From contig NZ_JACCCG010000003.1 in NCBI RefSeq assembly GCF_013410955.1, positions 453,750-517,749 on the forward strand: DNA of 64,000 nt. The letters run 5' to 3'. Shown here piece after piece: positions 8,494 through 17,572 of the stretch (position 1 is its first letter; each line of letters opens with the position of its first letter). A program made the translations under genes and the position numbers. This DNA comes from Microbacterium sp. AK009 (lineage in GTDB: Bacteria; Actinomycetota; Actinomycetes; Actinomycetales; Microbacteriaceae). The notes under the pieces were generated by a model. It ran no database searches, was not told the DNA's origin, and saw only the letters and a program-made list of their open reading frames with translations.

Positions 8494-9609
8494 ATGGCGA
8501 CCGGCAGCGACGCGGGCACTCCCGCTGGCCCCCACGGGATAGGGATCGTGGGCCTCGGGGTGATCTCGGGTCAGTACCTCACCACCTTCCGAGGGCGCGA
8601 TGATGTGGCCGTCGTGGCCGTCGCCGACCTCGACGTCGACCGGGCCGAGACCGTGGCCCGTGACATCCCGGGATGTCGGGCCGTCTCCGTTGCCGAATTG
8701 ATGAGCGACCCACGGGTCGACACGGTGCTGAACCTCACGATCCCCGCGGCGCACGCGGAGATCGCCCTGCAGGCGCTCGCCGCGGGGAAGAACATCTACG
8801 GCGAGAAACCGCTCGCAGCCACCCTGGTGGACGCGAAGACCGTCGTCGACGCCGTTCCGGCCGGTGCGTGGCTCGGCGGGGCACCCGACACGGTTCTGGG
8901 CACCGGCATTCAGACCGCGCGCGCCGCCGTGGACGCCGGCCTCATCGGCCGGCCGGTCGCGGCGATCGCGACGTGGACCTCGGGCGGACACGAGTCGTGG
9001 CATCCGCACCCCGACTTCTACTACCGCGAAGGGGGCGGGCCGCTGCTGGACATGGGCCCGTACTACCTCACCTCCCTCGTCCAGCTGCTCGGTCCGGTCG
9101 TGCGGGTGAGTGGGGCCTCATCGCGCTCGCGCGACATCCGACGCATCGCCACGGGCCCGCGAGCGGGTGAGGAGATCCCGGTCGAGGTCGACACGCACGT
9201 CACGGGCACCCTCGTTCACGAGGGCGGCGCGATCTCGACGGTGACCTTCAGCTTCGACGGGGGGCAGACCGCAGCGCCGCCGATCGAGGTCCACGGCGAG
9301 GCCGGAAGCCTGCAGGCTCCCGACCCGAATCACTTCGACGGGCAGGTGCGGATGCGACGCCACGGCGCGCAGGAGTGGGCCGACGTTCCCACGGGTGCCG
9401 GCTACGTCGGTGCGGGTCGCGGCGTAGGACTCATCGACTTCCTGCGGCCGGACGGTGGACGCGCGAGCGGCGCGATGGCGCTGCATGTGCTGGAGATCAT
9501 GACGTCGCTGCTCGAGGCTGCCGCCGAGCGGAGCTGGGTCGAGCTCGCGACGACCGTCGAACGACCCGCACCGGTGCCGCTGACGCGTTTCGGCGCGCTG
9601 CCGCGCTGA
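8494..9609 (+). CDS. Gfo/Idh/MocA-family NAD(P)-dependent oxidoreductase
   Basis: A 371-residue sugar or inositol dehydrogenase-type protein: Rossmann motif GIGIVGLGVISGQYL, the family EKP motif (NIYGEKPLA) whose Lys is near the catalytic site, and a C-terminal alpha/beta substrate domain starting around GTGIQTARAAVDAGLIG. The start at 8494 has AAGGGG about eight bases upstream. Substrate unknown. The next gene, an aldo/keto reductase, follows 43 bp later on the same strand, so the pair may work on one sugar derivative. Confidence 0.88.
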   Translation: MATGSDAGTPAGPHGIGIVGLGVISGQYLTTFRGRDDVAVVAVADLDVDRAETVARDIPGCRAVSVAELMSDPRVDTVLNLTIPAAHAEIALQALAAGKNIYGEKPLAATLVDAKTVVDAVPAGAWLGGAPDTVLGTGIQTARAAVDAGLIGRPVAAIATWTSGGHESWHPHPDFYYREGGGPLLDMGPYYLTSLVQLLGPVVRVSGASSRSRDIRRIATGPRAGEEIPVEVDTHVTGTLVHEGGAISTVTFSFDGGQTAAPPIEVHGEAGSLQAPDPNHFDGQVRMRRHGAQEWADVPTGAGYVGAGRGVGLIDFLRPDGGRASGAMALHVLEIMTSLLEAAAERSWVELATTVERPAPVPLTRFGALPR

Positions 9610-9652
9610 GCAGGCGATGTCACCCATCCCCTCGAGAGAAGGAGAAAGCCTC

Positions 9653-10546
9653 ATGAAGTACCGTTCACTCGCCGGTCGCACCGTCTCGGCGATCGGACTG
9701 GGGGCGATGCCCCTGTCGATGAACAACGACCGGGTGTTCCCGACACGCGAAGATGCGGTCGCCACCGTCCACGCCGCCCTCGACGCCGGGGTGACCCTCA
9801 TCGACACCGCCGACATCTACGCCCCGCAGTGGGACCAGATGGGTCACAACGAGGAGATCGTGGCCGAGGCGCTGCGCACCTGGGACGGCGACGCGTCGAC
9901 GGTCTTCGTCACCACCAAGGGCGGGATCACGCGGTCGGAGGGTGAGACGTGGGGTCGCGACGGTTCGCTCGCGTACCTGCGCGGCGCCGTGGAGCGGTCG
10001 CTGCGGATCCTGGGCGTCGACGCCATCGAGCTCTACCAGTACCACCGGCCCGACCGCTGGGTGGTCTACGGCGAGATCATGCAGAACCTGAAGGTCTTGC
10101 AGGAGGAGGGCCTGATCCGCCACATCGGCATCTCGAACGCGAGTGTGGAGGAGATCGACATTGCCGTGGAGGTGCTGGGCGAGGGCAACCTGGCGAGCGT
10201 CCAGAACGAGTTCTCGCCGAAGCATCCGGGTTCGATCGACGAGCTGCGTCACTGCGCGCGACAGGGAATCGCCTTCCTGCCCTGGAGTCCGCTGGGCGGC
10301 ACGGGCGGGGGAGCGCGCACCGTCGGCGACCGGTTCTCGGCCTTCGCCGAGGTCGCAGCGGCGCACGATGTGAGCCCGCAGCGCGTCGTCCTCGCGTGGG
10401 AGCTCGCGCTCGCCGACAACGTCATCCCGATCCCCGGTGCCCGTCGTGCGGCATCCATCGTGGACTCGGCGGCTGCGGCCGATCTCGAGCTCACCGCCGA
10501 CGAGGTCGAACGGCTGTCGTACTCGGTCGGCATCGACCCGGAGTGA
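9653..10546 (+). CDS. Aldo/keto reductase
   Basis: A 297-residue AKR barrel. Visible parts are GRTVSAIGLGAMPLS, the tetrad segments LIDTADIYAP (Asp and Tyr), VFVTTKGG (Lys) and LYQYHRPDRW (His), and the C-terminal NADPH-binding IPIPGARRAASIVD. The start at 9653 is set by AGAAGGAGAAAG upstream; an in-frame ATG at 9617 has no such site. Probably co-transcribed with the Gfo/Idh/MocA gene. Confidence 0.9.
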   Translation: MKYRSLAGRTVSAIGLGAMPLSMNNDRVFPTREDAVATVHAALDAGVTLIDTADIYAPQWDQMGHNEEIVAEALRTWDGDASTVFVTTKGGITRSEGETWGRDGSLAYLRGAVERSLRILGVDAIELYQYHRPDRWVVYGEIMQNLKVLQEEGLIRHIGISNASVEEIDIAVEVLGEGNLASVQNEFSPKHPGSIDELRHCARQGIAFLPWSPLGGTGGGARTVGDRFSAFAEVAAAHDVSPQRVVLAWELALADNVIPIPGARRAASIVDSAAAADLELTADEVERLSYSVGIDPE

Positions 10547-10553
10547 CGCGGTC

Positions 10554-10572
10554 GGAACGCAGCGGGCGTTCC
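10554..10572 (+). terminator. Hairpin after aldo/keto reductase
   Basis: GGAACGC (10554-10560) and GCGTTCC (10566-10572) form a perfect 7-bp stem with loop AGCGG eight bases after the stop. No T-run. It touches the left repeat of the HNH cassette. Confidence 0.45.
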
Positions 10573-10604
10573 GGTCGTTGAGCGGGCGGAACGAGACGAA
10601 ACGC
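10572..10604 (+). repeat. Left short repeat flanking the DUF222/HNH gene
   Basis: The 33-bp segment CGGTCGTTGAGC...ACGAGACGAAACGC recurs in inverted orientation at 12174-12213. Shared blocks are CGTTGAGC on one side and ACGAGACGAAACGC on the other; the middle differs in sequence and length (7 versus about 12 bases). Confidence 0.7.
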
Positions 10605-10667
10605 GAGCGGGGGTGGGCCGCGACGTCCGCTGAAGGCGATGTCGGAGGTGTCTCGTAGATTTGTTCT

Positions 10668-12266
10668 ATGACCGATGCAGACCTCGCCCCGGCCCAGCGG
10701 ATGCTGGATGCCGCGGCGCGGGTCGCCGGTCGCGTGGGCGTGACGGGGGCTGTGCCCGAGGTCGTCGGCGGGCTCGGCGACGAGGATCTGCTGGCCGTGT
10801 TGTCAGACGCGGCGGAGGTCCGAGCGGCGGTGGACGTGATCGTCGCGGCTGCCGCGGTCGAGGCGAACAGGCGGTCGGCGCGGGAGCTGGGGTATGACGG
10901 GTTGGCGCAGCGGAAGGGGCACCGCAACGGGGCGTCGCTGGTGCAGACGATCACGGGGCAGACGCGGGCGGATGTGAACCGGGCGGTCAAGACCGGTGAG
11001 GACCTGACTCCGAGTGTCCCGCCGCCGGCGGCCCCGGGCACGGATCTCGCGCCAGCGGTTCCGGCGACCCCGGAGTGGCTGCGGTTGCTACGAGAGGCGT
11101 TGACCGGCGGGATGGTGACGCAGGCGCAGTTCCGGGCGATCCGCGACGGCCTCGGCGACCCGCCGATCGAGCGGTACCCGGACCTGGACCCGGGGTTTCT
11201 TCCGGCGGCGTGGGCGACCGCGGTGGAGATGCTGCTGGAGGAGGCGGAGGTGTTCCCCGTCGAGGAGCTGCGGAACGCCGCCCGGATCGCCAGGGACCGG
11301 CTGGACCCGGTCGGGGTCACCATCCGGTTCGAGGAACGGTTCGCAGAGCGGTCGTTTCGGACGTGGACGGATGAGCGCGGGCAGCATCACGCGAAGATCG
11401 CGTTCGATGACGACGGGGCCGCGTGGGTGCAGTCGATCCTGTTCGCGGCTCTCCGCCCCCGCCGCGGCCCCCGGTTCGTAGAGTCCTCCGCGGCCGCGGG
11501 AGCTGAGTCTGCGCGGGATGACCGCTCGAACGAGCAGGTGCAGTACGACACGGTGCTGACAGTCCTGCGCACCGGTGCCGCCGCGGACCCTGCCCAGTCG
11601 TTCGGGGACCGGCAACCGGGGGTGCGGATCCTCGTCACCGCCGACACACTGACCGCCACGACCGACCCCGACGGCGTCACCCGGATCCGGGCCACCGGAG
11701 TCGGGCGCCTCGAAGACGGTGGCGCCGCCCTTCCCGGCGGAGTCGTCGAGTCGTACCTGTGCGACGCGGGAAGAATCCCGGTCATCCACGACGGCACCGG
11801 AAGGCCCCTCGATGTCGGGAGAGAACAGCGCCTCTTCACACGGAAACAACGTCTTGCGATCGCCTCCCGCCACGGCGGGTGCATCGGAGAGCACTGCACC
11901 GCCCCGATGAGCTGGACCGAGATCCATCACCTCACCCACTGGTCCCACGGTGGACGCACGGACGTCGATGACGGTGTGCCCCTGTGTCGTAACTGCCACC
12001 TGGGCCTTCATAACCGCGGCCAATGGATCACGCGTGAACGCGCCCCCGACGGCACCGACACGTACTGGCTGCACACACCGACCGACCCCCTCACCGGGAA
12101 GAAGCCGCCACCCGTGCAGCTGCGATCACGCAGCCCCCCTCCGCTTCACCGCAGCCCGACCAGGTGCCTCGGGGCGTTTCGTCTCGTCGCTGCGCTCCTC
12201 GCTCAACGAAACGACGGGCGGCTCGGCGGGCCACAGCACGTTCGAGGCGGGCGCGTCAACACGTGA
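10668..12266 (+). CDS. DUF222 / HNH endonuclease domain protein (13E12 repeat-family type)
   Basis: A 532-residue protein. Residues from about 60 to 330 are the DUF222 region (ELGYDGLAQRKGHRNG, TRADVNRAVKTG). An HNH nuclease module near residues 405-450 shows zinc-type pairs CIGEHC and CRNCH with WTEIHHLTHWSHGG and HLGLHN, so it looks catalytically complete. The ATG is leaderless: TAGATT (10656-10661) ends six bases before it. The last about 30 residues (from LGAFRLVA) are encoded by the right flanking repeat, suggesting read-through of a repeat rather than a selected C-terminus. Such genes occur in many copies in actinobacteria and behave like mobile or homing elements; function unproven. 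Confidence 0.88.
   Translation: MTDADLAPAQRMLDAAARVAGRVGVTGAVPEVVGGLGDEDLLAVLSDAAEVRAAVDVIVAAAAVEANRRSARELGYDGLAQRKGHRNGASLVQTITGQTRADVNRAVKTGEDLTPSVPPPAAPGTDLAPAVPATPEWLRLLREALTGGMVTQAQFRAIRDGLGDPPIERYPDLDPGFLPAAWATAVEMLLEEAEVFPVEELRNAARIARDRLDPVGVTIRFEERFAERSFRTWTDERGQHHAKIAFDDDGAAWVQSILFAALRPRRGPRFVESSAAAGAESARDDRSNEQVQYDTVLTVLRTGAAADPAQSFGDRQPGVRILVTADTLTATTDPDGVTRIRATGVGRLEDGGAALPGGVVESYLCDAGRIPVIHDGTGRPLDVGREQRLFTRKQRLAIASRHGGCIGEHCTAPMSWTEIHHLTHWSHGGRTDVDDGVPLCRNCHLGLHNRGQWITRERAPDGTDTYWLHTPTDPLTGKKPPPVQLRSRSPPPLHRSPTRCLGAFRLVAALLAQRNDGRLGGPQHVRGGRVNT
12174..12213 (-). repeat. Right short repeat, inverted relative to the left copy
   Basis: Reads GCGTTTCGTCTCGT...GCTCAACGAAACG. It matches the reverse complement of 10572-10604 over the first 14 bases and over GCTCAACGA, with a divergent centre. 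It lies inside the 3' end of the HNH reading frame. Confidence 0.7.
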
Positions 12267-12298
12267 CCGGCGCGAGACCGGAGGGATACCGTTTCGGC

Positions 12299-13108
12299 AT
12301 GAGCACGGCGAAGCAGGCGGCGCGGTCGGCGCACTCATCATCCGCGTTCCGCGCAGTGGCCCGCGTCGGGTACGCGGTCCTCGGACTCCTCCACATCATC
12401 ATCGGCAGCATCGCGATCACCATCGCCACCGGCGCCGGGGGCGCCTCCGCCGACCAGAGCGGCGCGATGTCGCAGATCCGAGAGACTCCGTTCGGCCTGG
12501 TCGTTCTCTGGATCATCGTCATCGGACTGGCCGCCCTCGCCCTGTTCGAGATCGCCCAGGCGTTCTTCGCCGCGGATTCCGACGGCGACAGCAAGAAGAA
12601 GTGGGGCAGGCGCGTGAAGCACCTCGGCACGGCCGCGGCCTACATCGCGATCGCCGTGACCGCCCTCATCTACGCGCTGGGCGGAAGCACCTCATCGTCG
12701 GGATCGACGCAGTCGCTCAGCGCTCAGCTGCTCGCCGCCCCCGGCGGAGTCTTCGTGCTCGTCCTCATCGGGCTGGTGGTCCTCGCGATCGGCGGCGCCT
12801 TCGTCTACAAGGGCGCCACGAAGAAGTTCGAAGAGAAGCTGGATCTGCCGAGCGCGAAGGTCCGGAAGGCGATCGTCGCTTTCGGCATCGCCGGGTACAT
12901 CGCCAAGGGCATCGCCGTCGGCGTCGCCGGCATCCTCTTCGTCGTCGCCGCTTTGACCCACGACCCCGAGGCCGCGGGCGGGCTCGACGGAGCGCTCCAG
13001 AGCCTCGCACAGCTGCCGTTCGGGCAGATCATCCTCTGGATCGTCGGCGCGGGACTGATCCTCTACGGCCTGTTCTGCTTCGCGCGCGCCCGCTACGCCC
13101 GCATGTGA
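12299..13108 (+). CDS. DUF1206 membrane protein
   Basis: A 269-residue integral membrane protein with six predicted segments in three repeated pairs, each beginning with a VARVGYAVLGLLHIIIG-like helix (residues about 17, 105 and 195). This threefold internal repeat is the DUF1206 signature. Function unknown. The start is supported by TACCGT (12287-12292) six bases before ATG. The tail FARARYARM is positively charged. Confidence 0.85.
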   Translation: MSTAKQAARSAHSSSAFRAVARVGYAVLGLLHIIIGSIAITIATGAGGASADQSGAMSQIRETPFGLVVLWIIVIGLAALALFEIAQAFFAADSDGDSKKKWGRRVKHLGTAAAYIAIAVTALIYALGGSTSSSGSTQSLSAQLLAAPGGVFVLVLIGLVVLAIGGAFVYKGATKKFEEKLDLPSAKVRKAIVAFGIAGYIAKGIAVGVAGILFVVAALTHDPEAAGGLDGALQSLAQLPFGQIILWIVGAGLILYGLFCFARARYARM

Positions 13109-13126
13109 CGCCGCCCTGACGCAGCG

Positions 13127-15256
13127 TCAATCCGCCGCGGTCACATCCACGACGATCGCCTGCTGCGGCTGCTGAACCATCGGCCGTAGTCCCACCACCG
13201 ACAGCTGCCGCCCGGTCAGCACCGTGTCCGATATCGCCCACTCCAGCGGCGACTGCCCCGCGCCCTGCCCGCCGGTGAGCGGAGACACCGCCACCCGGTA
13301 GAGGCGGTCGTCGTCGAGCCCCGGCATCCGCACGCGCCCGGGTGGCCACGCGGCATCCGTCACCGTCTGCACGATCGTGAACATGGCCCGCGAACGATCG
13401 GCGGCGACGACACCGCGCACGTCCACCCCCGGGTCAGCGCCGTCGACGTGCACCGTCCGTCCGGTGGCGATCATGTCCCGGAGCGATTTCGCATACGCCA
13501 CCCACCCCGCGATGCGCGCACGCGTCGGCGCGTCGGTGGCCGTGAGGTCCCACTCGATGCCGAAGTGCCCGATGAGTGCCACCGCGGCGCTCAGCTCGAG
13601 ATCGACGGTCCGGCCCGAAGTGTGCAGGTGCGGGGTCGTCAGGTGCGCGCCCATCATCTCCGGGGGCACCACGAGCCCCGTGTACCGCTGGTTGGGGAGG
13701 CGCTCGAGCGGGTCGAGGCTGTCGCTCGTCCAGATCCGGTCGGTGCGATCGAGGATCCCGAGATCGACCCGTGCCCCGCCCGACGCGCAGCTCTCGATCT
13801 CGAGCGCGGGATGCGCGGCCTTCAGCTCGTCGAGCAGCCGGTAGAGCGCGAGCGTGGTCGCGCGCACCCGTGCCGCCCCACCGGGGCCGGCGGCAGCGTC
13901 CACGAGATCACGGTTGTGGTCCCACTTCAGGTACGCGATCGGATACTCCTCGAGCAGGGTGTGCAGGCGCTCGGAGATGTAGCGATACGCGTCGGGGTGC
14001 GCGAGGTTCAGCACCTGCTGCTGCCGCGCCGACGGGGGCAGGTCGGCCCGGCCGCGGAGTATCCAGTCCGGATGCCGGCGGGCCAGCTCGCTGTCGGGAT
14101 TGACCATCTCAGGCTCGACCCAGAGGCCGAACTCCATCCCGAGGCCGCGCACGTGATCGACGAGCGGATGCAGCCCCCGGGGCCAGACGTCCGGATCGAC
14201 GATCCAGTCGCCGAGCCCCGCGGTGTCGTCGCGCCGCCCCAGGAACCAGCCGTCATCGAGCACGAAGCGCTCCACTCCCACCTCGGCGGCGGCGTCGGCG
14301 AGGGCGGTCAGCCGGGCGAGGTCGTGGTCGAAGTACACCGCCTCCCACGTGTTGAGGGTGATCGGACGAGGACGGGCCGGATGCTGCGGCCGCGCCCGCC
14401 ACTCGTCGTGGAAGCGGTGGGAGAGCTCGCTGAGACCCTCGCCCCACGACCCCATCACGGGGGGTGTCGTGACCTCCTCGCCCGGAGCGAGCACGACCTC
14501 CCCCGGGAGGAACAGCTCGCCGCCGGCGAGGAACGCGTCGCCGTTGCTCGTGCGCTCGGCGAGCACGCGGTGGTTGCCGCTCCACGCGACGTGGAGGCCG
14601 TGCACCTGACCGGTCTCGAATCCGAAGCCCGGCCGCCCGGCGGCAAGCAGCACGGTGGCGTCGGCACCCGGCCGGCCCCGCCGGCTCTCGCGCAGGTGAG
14701 TGCCGAGGGCGATCGGCCGGCGCTGCGGCGCGCGTTCGCGCAGATGGTGACCGGTGGTGTCGAGGATCTCGGTCGCATCCCAGGGCAGCGGGAAGGTCGC
14801 CTGCAGCCGATCGACGGTGAACGCCGTGTCGCCGGTGTTGCGCAGGGTCACCCGCTGGGTGAACACTCCCGCGCCGCCCAGGGTCAGTTCGACCCGCGCG
14901 GACAGGCCCGCTTCGGCGTCGACGAGCTCGAGCGTCGCCGAGTGATGGTCCGCGGTGACCTCGGCCAGAGTGAACAGGATGCTGCTGCCTGCGCCGCTCC
15001 GGTGACCCTCGATGGCGGGCGTGAACCCCCACCCCGCCGCTTCGGTGGGGACGACCGTGAGTCGCGGCGTGGCGTCGAGGCCGCCGGAGACGCGCTGCGG
15101 GCGGGCCGCGATCGCGAGCGAGGAGAGCGCCGCAGTGGCAAGCTCGCCGAGGTCGGCGCCCCAGTGCACGATCGCCGGGGCAGGGGCGGTCGACAGATCG
15201 AGGACGACGCTCGTGCCGCCGCGTCGGAGGTGAAGGACGTCAGCCGGGGGGTTCAT
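13127..15256 (-). CDS. Alpha-galactosidase, GH36
   Basis: A 709-residue GH36 enzyme: an N-terminal beta-sandwich, a central (beta/alpha)8 barrel beginning near ITLNTWEAVYFD and a C-terminal beta domain. The nucleophile is D446 in YLKWDHNRD and the acid/base is D512 in WTSDSLDPLE. It lacks a signal peptide, so it acts in the cytoplasm on imported alpha-galactosides such as melibiose or raffinose. It diverges from a ROK-family repressor gene, with a palindrome in between, so it is probably induced by a galactoside. No Shine-Dalgarno is seen; the transcript may be leaderless (TAGAAA seven bases before ATG on the minus strand). Confidence 0.93.
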   Translation of the reverse strand: MNPPADVLHLRRGGTSVVLDLSTAPAPAIVHWGADLGELATAALSSLAIAARPQRVSGGLDATPRLTVVPTEAAGWGFTPAIEGHRSGAGSSILFTLAEVTADHHSATLELVDAEAGLSARVELTLGGAGVFTQRVTLRNTGDTAFTVDRLQATFPLPWDATEILDTTGHHLRERAPQRRPIALGTHLRESRRGRPGADATVLLAAGRPGFGFETGQVHGLHVAWSGNHRVLAERTSNGDAFLAGGELFLPGEVVLAPGEEVTTPPVMGSWGEGLSELSHRFHDEWRARPQHPARPRPITLNTWEAVYFDHDLARLTALADAAAEVGVERFVLDDGWFLGRRDDTAGLGDWIVDPDVWPRGLHPLVDHVRGLGMEFGLWVEPEMVNPDSELARRHPDWILRGRADLPPSARQQQVLNLAHPDAYRYISERLHTLLEEYPIAYLKWDHNRDLVDAAAGPGGAARVRATTLALYRLLDELKAAHPALEIESCASGGARVDLGILDRTDRIWTSDSLDPLERLPNQRYTGLVVPPEMMGAHLTTPHLHTSGRTVDLELSAAVALIGHFGIEWDLTATDAPTRARIAGWVAYAKSLRDMIATGRTVHVDGADPGVDVRGVVAADRSRAMFTIVQTVTDAAWPPGRVRMPGLDDDRLYRVAVSPLTGGQGAGQSPLEWAISDTVLTGRQLSVVGLRPMVQQPQQAIVVDVTAAD

Positions 15257-15317
15257 GCCAATATTTCTATCAGGAAACTATTCCCTCACCGAGGTGAGGC
15301 CCGGTCGAGGAGGCACC
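15257..15317. promoter_or_regulatory. Divergent promoter/operator between GH36 and ROK genes
   Basis: An AT-richer patch holds GGAA-ACTA-TTCC (15273-15284), an imperfect palindrome resembling the GGAAA/TTTCC half sites known for ROK (NagC/XylR-type) repressors. It sits where it would block both promoters. Confidence 0.5.
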
Positions 15318-16463
15318 GTGCTGACCGCAAGCGAGTCCGCTCTGGCGCGCGCCGTCCTGGTGCACGGACCGATCGCCCGGAGCGCGCTGGCACAGCGCCT
15401 CGCTCTGTCGCCGGCGAGCCTGACCCGCCTGGTGAAGCCGTTCCTCGACCACGGTGTGTTCCTCGAACGAGCGCATACCGCCGACGGCCTCGTCGGCCGC
15501 CCCGTCACGCCCCTCGACGTCGCCCCCGAGTGGGGTCGGTTCGCGGGGGTGAAGCTGACGGGCGACCGAGCCTACGCCGTCGTCACCGATGCGCGTGCCG
15601 AGGTACTCGTCGGCGGAGAGCGACCCCTCGCCGCCACCGACGCCGAGGCGGTGTGCGCGCTCATCGCCGACCTCGTCGGCGGCCTCCTCGCCGACCTTCC
15701 CGGGGCCGACGTCGTGCACCTTCGCGCGGTCGGCGTGAGCCTCGGCGGCGTCGTGCGCGAGGGTCGCGCGGAATTCGCGCCGTTCCTGGACTGGGCAGAC
15801 GTCGATCTCGCTCCGCGGCTGGCCCCCCGCCTGGGCGTGCCGGTGACGGTCGAGAACGACGTCATCGCGCTCACCGAGGCCGAACACTGGTTCGGTCATG
15901 GCCGCGGCATCCCCGGGTTCTCGCTCCTCACCATCGGTGCGGGGATCGGGCATGGTCTGGTCGTCGGTGACCGCGTGGTGCGTTCCGCGGCCGGCGCCGA
16001 CCTCGTGGGACACGTACCGGTCGCGGCATCGGGCCCGGTCTGTCCGCTCGGGCATCGCGGCTGCGCGCAGATGCTGACCACTGCGTCGATCCTCGCCGTA
16101 TGCGCCCGCGCGCTCGGCCGCCCCGCAGCCTCCGACGAGCTCGCCGCCCTGGCGCTCGCCGGTGATGAGCGCATCGCCCCGATCGTCGACGCATGGGCCG
16201 ACGCGCTCGGGCGCCTCATCGCGCTCGTCGCGGGTCTTACCCAGCAGCGTGCGGTCGTGCTCGCCGGGGAGGGGGTCGGCCTCTTCGCCGCCGCCGAGGA
16301 GCACGTTCGGGCGGCGATCGCCGCGGCCCGGGATCCGCGGGCCGATCCCGTCGCGCTGCACATCGACGACAGCGGCTTTGCGGCGTGGGCGCGCGGAGCG
16401 GCCGCGGTCGCCATCCAGGCGGCGGTCGATCGGATCGATCTCGGCGGAGGTTCTGCCGTCTGA
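15318..16463 (+). CDS. ROK-family transcriptional repressor
   Basis: A 381-residue ROK repressor: an N-terminal winged helix (ARSALAQRLALSPASLTRLVKPF), then the ROK sugar-kinase-like domain with VGVSLGG and the zinc/ROK signature CPLGHRGCAQM near residue 240. A canonical kinase active Asp motif appears only as VENDVIALTEAEHWFG. The GTG at 15318 is chosen over an upstream in-frame ATG (15255) because GAGGAGG lies five bases before it and the ATG would overlap the divergent gene's start. Likely represses the divergent alpha-galactosidase gene. Confidence 0.87.
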   Translation: MLTASESALARAVLVHGPIARSALAQRLALSPASLTRLVKPFLDHGVFLERAHTADGLVGRPVTPLDVAPEWGRFAGVKLTGDRAYAVVTDARAEVLVGGERPLAATDAEAVCALIADLVGGLLADLPGADVVHLRAVGVSLGGVVREGRAEFAPFLDWADVDLAPRLAPRLGVPVTVENDVIALTEAEHWFGHGRGIPGFSLLTIGAGIGHGLVVGDRVVRSAAGADLVGHVPVAASGPVCPLGHRGCAQMLTTASILAVCARALGRPAASDELAALALAGDERIAPIVDAWADALGRLIALVAGLTQQRAVVLAGEGVGLFAAAEEHVRAAIAAARDPRADPVALHIDDSGFAAWARGAAAVAIQAAVDRIDLGGGSAV

Positions 16464-16466
16464 GCG

Positions 16467-17555
16467 CTACCAGCCGCTGCGGGTGGGCGTGTGGCCTTCT
16501 CGGGCACCATCCGGCATGGCCATCTCCGCCCGCATCCCGAGCAGCCGCACCGGCCGGTCGGGTTCGATCTTGACAAGAAGAGCGGATGCTTCGGCGATCA
16601 CCCTCTCGCGGTCGTGCGTCTCGGGGATCTTGCGGGTGAAGGTCTTGGTGACGAACGGGGCATAGCGCACCTTCAGCCCGAGGCCGACGACGGGGCGCCC
16701 CTCGGCGGCGACATCGTCGAGCACCTGCGCGAGCAGCTCGAGCGCGGCGGCCTCGACCTCCTCCCGCGCGACGAGGTTCTGCTGGTACGTCGTCTCGCGG
16801 CTGTGACCCCGTGCGACCCAGGGGGTGTCGTCGACGACGTCCGACCCGTCGCCGCGCCCGAGCTGGCGGTACCAGGGCCCCATCTTCGGTCCGAACTCCG
16901 CCGCGAGGGGCGCGGTCTCGGCGACCGCGAGGTCGCGCACCGTTCGGATGCCGAGCGCCTCGAGGCGCTGGGAGATCTTCTTCCCCACACCCCACAGGTC
17001 GATCGTGGGCCGGTCGCCCATCACCTCGAGCCAGTTGTCCGCCGTGAGGCGGAAGCGGCCGCGCGGCTTGCCGAACCCGGTGGCGTTCTTCGCGCGCACG
17101 AGGGTGTCGCCGATGCCCACGCTGCAGTGGAGCCGGGTGCGTTCGAGCACCGCCCGCTGCAGGTTCTCGGCGTACCGCTCGGGGTCGGCGGTGGTGATGC
17201 CCACGAAGGCCTCGTCCCATCCGAGCACCTGCACCACGGCGCCCGGCTGGGCGCGAAGCGTGGCCATCACGTCCGCCGAGGCGGCGGCGTACGCGTCGTG
17301 ATCGACCGGCAGGATCACCGCGTCGGGCACCTTCCGTGCGGCGATGCGCAGCGGCATCCCCGATCCGACGCCGAACGCACGCGCTTCGTACGACGCGGTC
17401 GAGACGACCGCGCGCTCGGTGGGGTCGCCCCGGCCGCCGACGATCACGGGCTTCCCTGCCAGCTCGGGGTGGCGGAGCACTTCGACGGCCGCGATGAACT
17501 GGTCGAGATCGACGTGCAGCACCCAGCGCCGCGTCCCCGCATCGCCCCCGGCCAT
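16467..17555 (-). CDS. dinB: DNA polymerase IV (Y-family translesion polymerase)
   Basis: A 362-residue DinB-type protein: catalytic segments VLHVDLDQFIAAVEV and VLGWDEAFVGI (acidic Asp, then Asp-Glu), helix-hairpin-helix IDLWGVGKKISQRLEALGI and a C-terminal little-finger domain. The usual SIDEAYLD is replaced by GWDEAFVGI, a variant seen in actinobacterial DinB2/3-like proteins. The tail ends in GREGHTPTRSGW-like basic sequence without a clear beta-clamp motif. The start at 17555 follows the stop of the upstream gene by 17 bp. Confidence 0.88.
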   Translation of the reverse strand: MAGGDAGTRRWVLHVDLDQFIAAVEVLRHPELAGKPVIVGGRGDPTERAVVSTASYEARAFGVGSGMPLRIAARKVPDAVILPVDHDAYAAASADVMATLRAQPGAVVQVLGWDEAFVGITTADPERYAENLQRAVLERTRLHCSVGIGDTLVRAKNATGFGKPRGRFRLTADNWLEVMGDRPTIDLWGVGKKISQRLEALGIRTVRDLAVAETAPLAAEFGPKMGPWYRQLGRGDGSDVVDDTPWVARGHSRETTYQQNLVAREEVEAAALELLAQVLDDVAAEGRPVVGLGLKVRYAPFVTKTFTRKIPETHDRERVIAEASALLVKIEPDRPVRLLGMRAEMAMPDGAREGHTPTRSGW

Positions 17556-17572
17556 CGGTGCGCCCCGACCGA

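Noticed and set aside
15255..15317. ATG at 15255 as start of the ROK gene
   Set aside because: It overlaps the divergent GH36 start and lacks an SD, while GTG 15318 has GAGGAGG at ideal spacing.
13448..15970. An 840-codon plus-strand open frame
   Set aside because: Antisense to GH36 and extending into the ROK gene in another frame; composition is a typical shadow (Arg/His/Pro/Gly-rich).
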